From Phlebiopsis flavidoalba (taxonomy: Eukaryota; Basidiomycota; Agaricomycetes; Polyporales; Phanerochaetaceae), in the NCBI GenBank assembly GCA_035772785.1, contig JAOCPU010000060.1, positions 62,001-126,000 of the forward strand: a stretch of 64,000 bases of DNA. The letters run 5' to 3'. The notes beneath the pieces were generated by a model. The model made no database searches. It was given only the letters and a program-made list of their open reading frames with translations, and was not told where the DNA came from. This document shows positions 12,611-21,807 of the stretch, one piece after another. Within the stretch, counting starts at the first letter, position 1. Every line of letters begins with the position of its first letter. The position numbers and the translations under genes were made by a program.

Positions 12611-15590
12611 CTAGTGGGATGTATAGGATAAGTACAGACAAAGTAACGAAATTGTCGTCAACATGAGCTGGCACTCCGTATCGTCTTGCAGTTCATTTGC
12701 TCGTGCGGCCCCAGTGAAATTGTTTTCATCTGCCATTAGAGGCTGTGTGATGCAGCAAGAAAAAAAAACGATTGGGGTTGCCAGTGAAAGTAGCACAGAG
12801 GCAAAATGGAAGCCAAGGGCGGGGGATCCGTCGCGAAAACCTGTTCAGGCGTCGCTGCGGACCAGCGCGTCGTCGGATTATTCCTTTTCAGCGTCCGCGA
12901 CGCTTGACGTTGGAGATGGTTCAGCGTGCTCGGATGGTCTACCGGGACCGCAGTGGATGATTGGTAAATGCGAATCGAGGATACAGCGCTCCTCTTCAGC
13001 ACTTCTGCAGGGCGACACCTCGTCACTCAGTGATGGGGGACTGAGCGGGGCTCGAGAATGGGTATTGTCTGTGCGGGATGAGGAGACAGTGAGGCAGCAT
13101 AGTTGGGTATGAAGCGATGAGTGTGGTTTATGCGAAGGGATGCGAACCATAAGCAGGCAGGTAGTTGGCGTCGTCACAGGAACCGCCGTCATGTATCTTC
13201 TCGAGAATGTAGATGAGGTACGAGTACAGTCGCGAGCTGATGATGAAGATGTTCGCCGATAGCATTGCGGCAAAGACATGGAGCAGTTCGCTGTAAGATC
13301 GGAAGTACTGAAGCAGAGAAATATTTCTCCTCATTCTTTTCGTTCGAGTCCACGCAGTAGTTTGTAGGGGTAATAGTCGAAAGCGTTCGTTTTGAGTTTT
13401 GAAGTTTTCCGATGTTAATATCTGTTTAAAGACTATAGGCAAAACCATTTTGCGCAAATTGTCGCAGCACGATAAGATTGAAGGCTCGAGACGGCGAGCA
13501 TGAACATGTTGAGATCGTCTTCTGTCTCGACATTGGACCACCAAAAGGTAGTCGTCGATCAGTTGATGCAGTGATAGTCATCTCGCTTCGTTACACCCTC
13601 AGCCATATCTAGTGGGGCGCAGTCAGCTCGGACACCAGTAACATACGGGATTGCGTAACTAGCAAGGGCCCCCACAGCCGTTTCAGCCGTTGTTGACCTT
13701 TGTGCACGGTGCATGCGAGTTTAAATGCCTGAAATCGTAGCCCCGGGAGTCTTTGAGCAGAGTATCGCCTTGTACTCGGGACGGTCATCGCGCAAAATTG
13801 CAAGTAAGCCATCTTTGTACCATGCACTCTTCCCAAGAAGAGACAGACTTGCCCTCCATTGATACTCTGAATATGCACCAGGAGTACAATAAGCTCGTAG
13901 ACCCTCCGAAGCCTGAACGTCGACGATCATCTTGACGTAGCTCGTGTCCGTCCATCAACGGTAGCATAGTGAAGGCGGAACAACAAATAAGGAAACGAAG
14001 CAAGGATATCGTTATGTTGAGCAGGTTTCTGCCAAATCTTCCTTGCCGTAGTCGTCGTGAAAGGCGACCGGTCATGCTGCTCGATGCCTCTTCGAGAGCT
14101 CATCAACATTGACTGTGTGGAACGCTCGGCGCAGGTTGGTGATGGAGAATTTGCGATGAGGCATCCCCCGGTTTGTTGCATGTAAATTAGTCAACACAGG
14201 AGAGAGCGCAATGGTAGTTGCATCAATGCCCGGTGTATCGGTCATGTGGCGGATGACAGTGAGTTCATTTGTTTTTGACAATCGAAAGACACCATCGGCA
14301 CCATCTTGTAGAGCTCGCAGACTTGTGAAGTGTCACATGAGCCGTGGCCATTCGGGCCACGGTGAACTGCTCTTCATACACTGATGCACACGTATCCTGC
14401 CAGCTCGAACGTCTTGGGATGCTCTTGCTATAGCCCATACCAGTGCGCGCAACAGAATAGATGTTTCACGAACGTCTTTCAGAAATTGAGAGACTTATTT
14501 CGGCTCGAAGCACTCTTGGTGTTTTCTATCGTTAGCAGGTTGGCCGTCACGCCAAAGGTGGCATACTTCCCATTGCATTTCTGTTTTCACGGTCTCGCGC
14601 ACGGAAGCGCAATCCCACTTCCACCCGCCTTCAAATATCTTGCTTGACCTTCCATAGTCTTTCCTTGGGATGGGTAAAAAGCGATGGGGTAAGGGAATGA
14701 CGATCTCTCGGCAGCCACCCGATCACATTAGCCATCGCACCTTGCTTTTCAACGCCGCGTATACAAAGGCAGTCTAACAAGACGTAAACGAGAGCCCAGG
14801 CCGTGGGAGACTTGTAGGGGCAGTCAGCGTTTTGATGAAGATGGAAGTACTGTGAAGGCCGCGACAATGAGCAAGAAGTTCTGAAGACTGTGAAGTTACA
14901 GTATGGTGACGGAGATGGCCCACAAGATTATCCAAGGTCCACAGGAGGATGACAATTCCTGCCTAAGAAAAGAATCATTGCGACTTCGAGCAAGAAAGGG
15001 ATGGACCAGATGACGGGCCTCTACGTTCCATGCTTCCCAGTTCTCAAAGCGGATCTGACGGACAAGGACGTTTTCCTCGTGGCGAAGCCAGTGGCGAGTT
15101 CCATTTGAGATACTCGCGCACCCACAACCCATTGTTTGGCCATGATGCCGAACAGAGCGGCAGCAGCAGCGAGACTGGAACGAGGCTTGCAATGAAAAAG
15201 AGGAGCCCGTTTATCCAGCGAGAAGAGGAAGTCGGAGCAAAGGCTGGCGCAATGGAGAAGAACGATTTTGGATTGCGGGCCACGCTGAGATTTGGAGGGC
15301 ATGTCGGTATGGTTCCCCTTGCTCGTGAGATAATTTGGTACGCCCCGATGAGCTGGTTGGTGGTATCTGTTGTTATCTCCCTGAAGCAGCTTGGTGAGGT
15401 TGAACGACGAAAGTCGTAAGTATGGCCGAGAACAAGGACCGCTCCTCGCCTGGATGGGTGTAAGTCACTTTCAAAGATGATTATGAAGCCTCGGCTCACG
15501 CACACAGAAATACGAGCAGTGTATCAATGTTCCTCGGCGTAGTCCTGTCATCATCCCGGCCCGTCCATTCTTCATTTAAGTGCTCTTCGA
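12611..15590 (-). CDS. DUF6535 multi-pass membrane protein, paralog B
   Basis: Tandem duplicate of the gene to its left. Minus-strand reading gives NIDTLLVF (about 15530), a short intron, the second helix and tail LFSAILTTFVVQ, then TTNQLIGAYQIISRARG. Next come FGIMAKQW followed by VREYLKWNSPLASPR (15070-15160), RFENWEAWNVEARHLVHP, and PYKSPTAWALVYV (about 14800). The C-terminal half parallels paralog A: SENFKTQNERFRLLPLQT (about 13400) matches SENFCTDNERFKLQQPQA of copy A. A short in-frame insertion (VVG before AREYL-type sequence, about 15130) distinguishes the copies. The tail end near 12.6-12.8 kb is placed by similarity of layout only. Many frame jumps are present, so whether the gene is intact or decaying cannot be told from sequence alone. 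Confidence 0.72.
14904..15182 (-). repeat. Near-identical tract shared with paralog A
   Basis: Partner of 11258-11510. It differs by a few substitutions and small indels, such as an extra 6-base 'ccacaa' near 15122, while flanking coding sequence is much less similar. Confidence 0.8.
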
Positions 15591-16474
15591 CGCCAAAAGC
15601 CCATCCCCATCAGTCCAGCGTCCGACGATTTCTAGGCAGACTGTTGGTAGGGTCATCAGTGTGGTAGAGTCATATGCCATATACGCAGTTCTGCACCATA
15701 GAAACGACTGAATAGCGATCCCGCGACTCTCCATTGTAAAGCTAACACCTATTGGGTGTACCATTGACCCTCATGAGGGCACGTATGTGTGTAGCTGGAA
15801 CTGGAGTAAATACAAGGCCTCATTGTAGTTCCTGGTCATGCCAACTTACTTGGCTGTACTCGGCGGCTAGATACGTCAGGAAGGCAGGAATTCCACGTCA
15901 CGGTCGGGTGCAATCGGGTACCAAGTTGCCATTGATTAGATGGTTTTGCCTCCAACCGAGGACGTCTTGCACAGCCCAAGACTGACACTCTGTACAAAAG
16001 AGGAGTGCATCACGTCTCCATGATCAGGAGCCTTTGGGCTTGAAGCTGCGACCAAGGAATAAGCCACCTCCACAAGCGTAGTTATGACCGTAGAAAAGGG
16101 ATTGAGTACAAGGCTAGATTGGAAAGCCGAGGCGAGTCCTTGGTTGACCCGCGGCTTGCCCCCGGGCGAAGTTGCCGGGCCGCGCTGAGAACTAGAAAAA
16201 CCGATCCCTTTATGAATCTCATTGTGCGGGATGCCTGAGCTCGACCTTAGGACTTTGTGAACCACCACGACACCTTCAAGACTATCGAGGCACCACCACC
16301 AAGTGTTTGTAACACCGAACTAATATCGATACTTTGATCAAGTATGACGACGTTCAGAAATTAAATTGCACTTGATACCTCACAAAGAAGCAAGATAGAC
16401 ATTCAGAGCGAGTTAACATCTTGGCATGAAAACGACTTATACCTGAACAGCTCTGCCTCACCGAAAACCCACAC
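15591..16474. other. Intergenic region upstream of divergent DUF6535 B and PhyH genes
   Basis: The two flanking genes point away from each other, so this is a shared 5' region. A 110-residue minus-strand frame at 15936-16268 is open but shows no family motif. I do not call it a gene. Confidence 0.45.
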
Positions 16475-17879
16475 ATGTTCTATAGCTGTCCAGATGGAGC
16501 TACCGCCAGGCACGAACTGCGCTACGACTCAGCCCTCGTATTCTTGAACTGTTATGCACGAAAAACGGCCAGCGAAGAAAAGGGATACATTCGGTCCCGC
16601 CGCCTGCCGAGCTTCCTCAAGCCGCGGAAGACACCTCCGCGCCTCGCTGCACAACGCGCACCAGCAGCTCCTTCACAACTTCAGCCTCGACGAGGCACTG
16701 GCCTCTCTGTTGAGACACCGCTCGCACTCTTTGAATAGTACCACATTGACACGCTGCGCACAGACAAAGCTTCACAACGGGAGACGACAACCACGTCGCG
16801 CCCCCGACGACCTACTTCCTGAGCTCGGGCGACAAGATACCGCGTACTTTCTCGAGGAGGACGGCGGTGCAGGACGGGCAGCTCACACGCGCCCGAAGGA
16901 GAAGGCGGATATGTGAACAAGATTGGCCACGGTGCGCGCTGCGTTTCGCTCCCCCGCCGCGCGACTCTCACCGCGCGTGGCGCAGGCCTCCATGAGCTCG
17001 ACGAGGTGTATCGCAAGGTGACGCTCGAGAACCCTGCGATCAAGGCGGTCGCGCGCGATCTCAGGTTTCACCGCGATCCCGTAGGTGAGGATAGGCACTA
17101 CGCGAGCATCGGCGCGATATGTTAAGGTTATCACCAGCACTGCAATCCATGATCATTTGCAAGCAGCAGCAAATCGGGCGGCGAAGGTGCGTGACGCATC
17201 CTTATGTATCACCCCCGCTCATCCTTTCATTAGTCCCCAGAGCACAACGACTCGTACGTCCATTCCAAGTCAACTCTATCCTAAACTCAACACACACTTC
17301 CCGCGGGCACAGCACCTTCCTGGTAAGAGCCCCCTCGGCATCCCTCGCGGAACCCATCTGACAGCGCAACCGTGCAGTACACAAACCCGCCCTCCGCACT
17401 CGGCTTCTGGCTCCCGCTCGAGAAATGCACGCCCGAGAACGCGCGCTCTTCCTTCCTGCTGACCGGGCAGCCACCGCACCGCGCCGATCTCGAAGCGCTT
17501 CGTGCGGCTGCCCGGGGGCGGGACGGGCTTCGAGGAGCTCGTCGCGCCCGAGAACACGCCGCCGGCCCCGGAGGGCAAGTACATCCTCGAGGCGTGCGAG
17601 CCCGGGTGCGCTTTCCCCTTCCCCCCTAACGCGGAAGTGGAGCTGACGAGTGTAAAGGGGATTTGGTGCTTATACACGTGGAGCGTGCTGCACAAGTCGG
17701 GGCGGAACGCGAGCGCGCGCACGCGTTTTGCGTATACGTTCCACATGGTCGAGTCGGCGCCGCACGCGGCGTACGACGCGAAGAAGAACTGGCTGCAGCC
17801 GACGCGCGCCATGCCGTTCTCGCGCGTGCTCGACGCGCCGAATGCGAGTGTGCACCCCGAGACGGGCCCGCGCGCGTGA
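16475..17879 (+). CDS. Phytanoyl-CoA dioxygenase (PhyH) family protein
   Basis: Fe(II)/2-oxoglutarate-dependent oxygenase, close to the PHYHD1 type. Visible pieces in order: a GYIR segment (about 16590), LLHNFSLDE (about 16670), FLSSGDKIRYFLEE-type sequence (about 16830), RPKEKADMNKIGH, and LHELDEVYRKVTLENPAI (about 17000). The iron ligands H-N-D appear when exon 17241-17253 is joined to a 10-nt exon at 17313-17322, giving HNDSTFL. YTNPPSALGFWLPLEKCTPE follows from 17378, then LPGGGTGFEELVAPENTPPA. The distal His is in VLHKSGRN, and the 2-oxoglutarate-binding Arg is in RTRFAYTFHMVESAPH. The stop is at 17877-17879. Homopolymer indels are seen, for example the extra G in 'atcgggcggcgaa' (17172-17184). 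The start is uncertain; ATG at 16475 or 16554 are candidates. The substrate is unknown. Confidence 0.87.
17313..17322 (+). other. Predicted 10-nt microexon in the PhyH gene
   Basis: The bases 'caccttcctg' are flanked by an intron starting gtacgtcc and ending cacag (17254-17312) and one starting gtaagagc and ending gtgcag (17323-17377). Splicing both restores the continuous family motif HNDSTFLYTNPP across exons of 13, 10 and more nucleotides. Confidence 0.65.
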
Positions 17880-17933
17880 TCACTAGGCTCTATACAAGTG
17901 TAGAAATTACAAGAGTTTCGGGGCTGTATGCAT

Positions 17934-20066
17934 CTATGTGTTACACCAATTGGATGTTTGCGCGGTTTCTGGATGTCTTCGCCGGAGAGCTTGCCCAGCT
18001 CGTCGATGAGCGCGGGGAGGAACGTCCCGCTGCCTTGCACGTCCGCGCGCACCGCCGCGATCTCCGCCGCAATCGTCACCGCCAGCACCCTACCCTACCC
18101 CCAATCAGCCTCACCCAACCCCTCAAAAAAGACAAAGCACGCACCCGCCAATGGCAGCAACGAACATATCCCCCGCGCACAAGCGCGCCGTCCTCCGCTG
18201 CGCTGTTCTCGCGCGCAGCGAGGCTCGCGCCCGCGCAGAACGTCGCGACGGCCGTGCCGACCATGCAGCCCGAGCCCGTGACGGCGCCGAGCAGGCGGTG
18301 CCCGTTGTCGAGGCGCGCGACCGCGGCGCCGTCCGACACCCAGTCCGTCGTGCCCGTCAGCACCACGATGCACCCTGCACCCCCTGTGAGTCTTTACCAC
18401 TAGAGAGAGGCGGAGCGACGCACGGTGCTGCAGCGCAAGAGCACGCACGAACGCCGCGGTGGGGTCGGCGAAGCCAGCGCCGACGCTGTCGACGCCCTTT
18501 GCTGTGCGACCTCGGCGGAGTCCGCGAGTGCGCCGAGTTCGCCTGCGTTGCCTTTTAGGACGGTTGTTTGCCAGTTGCTTAGCAGGCCTACGAGTCGTCA
18601 GTCTCACGCCACGCGCGGGGGAGCGGGCGGCGTACCGTGTGCGGAAGAGCGGCCGGTACGCCGTCGCGCCCACCCCGACGGGGTCGAACACCGACCGGCA
18701 CGCGATTGATATTCGCGTTCTTCCCTGTACCCAATCAGCTCAATGTGTGTGGAGAGAGGGGAGGAGCGCACCGGCGGCGAGCATCCCATCGAGGTTCTGG
18801 ATGGTGCCAAAGTTGACGAGGAGGCCGCCAGACACGCGGCTCAGGTCCGCCATCTCCTCGGGCGCGGTCGCCATGATGGGCGACGCGCCGAGCGCGAGCG
18901 TCGCGTTGGCCGACTGGTTGGTGACAGACGTTGTTCGTGATCTACCTCCTCATCAGCCCCCGCCGTCTCAAAATCACTGGCGCGTTTACCTGGTGCACGA
19001 GCGGCGCGAACCGCCGCACAGCCGCGAGCACGCCCGCGACGCCGCGCTTGACCCCCTCGACGGTGTACGCGCCGGGGGCGGAGAACGCGCGGTGCGGGGC
19101 CGCGGTAGAACGCGGCGATGGGCGCGGCGAGGCGCGCCGCGGCGGCGCGCGCGTCGGGGCGCGGCCATGATGTCGCTGACGACCGCGACGAGCCCGTCGA
19201 GCGCGGCGGCCGCTGGGTGCGACGGCGCGCCCCAGAGACAGTGCCGGACGTTGGTCGCGTTGATGCCCGCTGCAACGATCAGCGTGGTGCACGGGAGAGA
19301 TGGGGCGTGTCAATGTCACGACAAGGTTAGGGCGGGATCAAAAATAGCGTGTGCTCACCGATGGCGACGGCCTTGACGTCCGTCCCGTCGAGCACCGCCA
19401 GCATCTCTGCGATGCCGCGCGGGCCGACGACGGGGCTCTTGACCTTTTTCGTCGCGGTGCCCCAGACGGGCCCGAGCCCGACGTAGTCTGCGCCTTCCTG
19501 AATGGCGACGCGGACGTGCTCGGGGGCGTGTTGCACTGTCTTGCCGATGATGCTGCCGGGCGGGAGCAGGCGCGCGCGCGAGGGGGAGCGGCATGTCGGT
19601 CTGGGCCGATGTGCACGCCGTCAGGGGCGCCCATGGCGAGCGCGACGTCGATGCGGTCATCGATGAGGATCGGGACGTTGTAGCGGCGGCAGACCTCTTT
19701 TGTTTTTGCGCGCGACGACGTCCAGGATCTGGCAAACCCAGCAAGGTTAGAGTGGAAAAGTTTTGGCGAAGGGGGGGTCGTTCATTTACCTCGCCGGTGT
19801 CGGCGGTCTTTTCGCGGACCTGGACGAGCGTCACGCCACCCTGGAGGGCCTGCGAGCAATCTCACTACTTTTAATTTCAGCGCGCGATCGAATGGATAGC
19901 GTTACTAGTTCAAGAGTCTCGAGATAGTCCTAGCGTTGTACGGAAAAAGATGGTCAGGATGAGAAGATTTCCGGCTGCGCTGCTGGCTGACGCGCGCACC
20001 CTTGCCTGGGGGCAGCAGGTCGCGGCCGGTGACGAGGTAGAGCGAATAGTCAATGTCTTGAGCCAT
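17934..20066 (-). CDS. THI6: Bifunctional thiamine-phosphate synthase / hydroxyethylthiazole kinase
   Basis: Joins the pyrimidine and thiazole halves of thiamine and phosphorylates the thiazole. The start ATG at 20066 gives MAQDIDYSLYLVTGRDLLPP. The synthase half shows TLVQVREKTADTGE (QxRxK substrate motif, about 19820), GVHIGQTDMP-like sequence (about 19610), IQEGADYVGLGPVWGTATKK and VVGPRGIAEMLAVLDG (19400-19500). The kinase half shows NATNVRHCLWG (19250), NQSANATLALGASPIMA and EEMADLSRVSGG (18800-18930). It continues with VFDPVGVGATAYR (18680), TTVLKGNAGELGALADSAEV (18520-18570), VVLTGTTDWVSDGAAVARLD and TGSGCMVGTAVATFCAG with the active-site Cys (18250-18300). LPALIDELGKLSGEDIQ closes it. 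The gene has several introns and frame jumps. It converges on the PhyH gene with only about 55 bases between stops. Confidence 0.93.
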
Positions 20067-21807
20067 GGCGGTGAGCAGAAGCAGCGACGATGACGATGTC
20101 TGCTTCTCGAGGGCGGGTCTCGCGCGAATATCCACTCGGAACAAGTTTGATGAGCGCGATGGAGGGGCGCGCGGTGATTGGCCGTGCTGCTCCTGGGCGT
20201 GCGCGCGGCTGGACCGTCTGCGCGGACGCTCTGGGCTGTGGGCCCTTGTGTGGGCGCAAACCGCGCGGCGGCGGGGCGGGTGCCCGCCACGGCGGCCTCG
20301 ACGTCGGCCGAACGAGGCCTGCCCCGGCGATGTTTCACACCGCCCGCGGCTGATGCAGCAGCGCGACAGAGAGGGGGGCCATGACGCGCTGATGCGTCTG
20401 GAGACAGAGCACTCTGACGAACGAGCACGCGGGGGGCCGCCACAAAGCGGCCTTCTGGCGCGGGCGGTGAACGGTTCTGCCACGGGCCAAGCCCTTGGGC
20501 CTCGACGGTGGCGCGCACCCGCTTTTGCGAGTCCTCCTGCGCGAATTTTCCGGGCGCATTTTCGCGCCTGGGACGAATCCGGGACAATCACACAGAGGTG
20601 ATCGCTGATGGGTCGTTACCAACCCCCGTCGTGTGCGCTCTGACATACGCCTCTCTCACGCACGCCCGGGGCAGCCAATCCTCGCCGCTGCCAGGTCGCG
20701 TCTTATATACCGCTACAAATTCGTGCATCCGGTGTGCGACGATATGTATAGCGTTGCGTAGTGGCGCACTCGCTCGCTGGCTCGCTGGACCAGGGTGCGC
20801 TCGGCCATGGGCAACGTAAAGGCCGTGGGGGGCTACTGCGTCCCGCGGCCAATGGCAGGGCCTTCTCGCCCACGGGAGTTTCCTGGCTGCCCGCGGATTC
20901 ACATGGTGATAGAGTATATTCGCAGAAGAACCAGCCTCTCGGAAAGATGAACCTTGCCATTCGCCCAAGTCCGCTATGGGCCTCCGTTTGTCTCCTGCAA
21001 ACACACCAGAAAGGCAGGCCCGGTCTCCAGCGATGCTGCGTCGAGGCGCGTCGCAGAAAGCCTGCTTTCGCCGCGGATAGCACAGATGATCAGGTGGGAA
21101 CTGGGATGCGCAGAGGCGTGTAGACATGCTGCTAGGTGACCGTCTGTCCGTGTAGGCCGTCGCTAGGAGGGGGTGATATTCGACGCCAGAGGAGGAGCCC
21201 CCATATAGCAGATGGTGTCTCGTCTTCAATCGCCGTGCGTCAACAGCCGTGCGTGCTGAGGACGTCGCGAGTCAGAGGCGGTTCGACGATGGCAGAGAGT
21301 AAGAAAGGCAGGACAATAAACAGTGCCAGATAATGCTAGGATAGACAATGCTAGGATAACAGTGCTAGGATAATAAAAACTCGGATTAATGCTAACAGCT
21401 GTGCTGCTCTGGGGTGAGATGATGAAGCAGTTGGCCAGGGGTGGCCGCGTCGGGCGCCGCCAGCTCGGGCATGGCCGCGGGTGCGGTCGCCGCTATTGTT
21501 GCGGCCGACAATGTGCAAGACAATAAATATGACAGCGCCAGCAGGGCGGGAGAGGGGGCGGGCGGGGGTGCCCTTTGTCGCGATTGGGCCACATTGTGCC
21601 CCAAATTGCGGCAATTATGGCACGAAATCCAGGCCCCACTAGCGCAGTGATGGGGCCGGACAACAGGGCCAAACAGCGAGGGCTGTGTAAACGCCCGTGG
21701 CAGGACGCAGAGCCTATACAACCTTCCTCCCGACCCTTGGCTCTCGCTTTCCCACTCTCTCCCTCCATCACGCTGCCCCCGCCGTCGCCCAAGGCCCCCT
21801 CCTCGCC
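20067..21807. other. GC-rich divergent intergenic region between THI6 and CDC24
   Basis: The two genes point away from each other, so this is a shared promoter region of 1.7 kb. Long open frames at 20065-20601 on both strands have no motif and are explained by high GC. A small direct repeat lies at 21331-21372. I looked for a thiamine pyrophosphate riboswitch and found none. Confidence 0.5.
21331..21372. repeat. Three direct copies of a 'TGCTAGGATA' unit
   Basis: Copies start at 21331, 21346 and 21360 (taatgctaggata, caatgctaggata, cagtgctaggata), spaced 14-15 bases apart. They sit about 440 bases upstream of the CDC24 ATG. They could be a factor-binding array or a decayed minisatellite. Confidence 0.8.

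Noticed and set aside
9101..15590. Tandem repeated sequence as a transposable element
   Set aside because: No terminal repeats, target-site duplications, transposase or reverse transcriptase motifs are seen. The repeated unit is a DUF6535 gene.
15936..16268. 110-codon minus-strand open frame
   Set aside because: No recognisable domain, and it lies in the shared promoter region of two divergent genes.
17276..18088. 270-codon minus-strand frame spanning the PhyH gene
   Set aside because: Only its first 60 codons are real (THI6 C-terminus); the rest is the antisense of the PhyH coding exons.
20065..20601. Long open frames of about 180-230 codons on both strands
   Set aside because: Very high GC content suppresses stop codons here. 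Both strands and several frames are open at once and none shows a family motif.
21060..21110. Possible thiamine pyrophosphate riboswitch upstream of THI6 (minus-strand 'acctgatc')
   Set aside because: The bases after it do not continue the conserved sensor sequence, no matching CTGAGA element was found upstream, and it is over 1 kb from the start codon.
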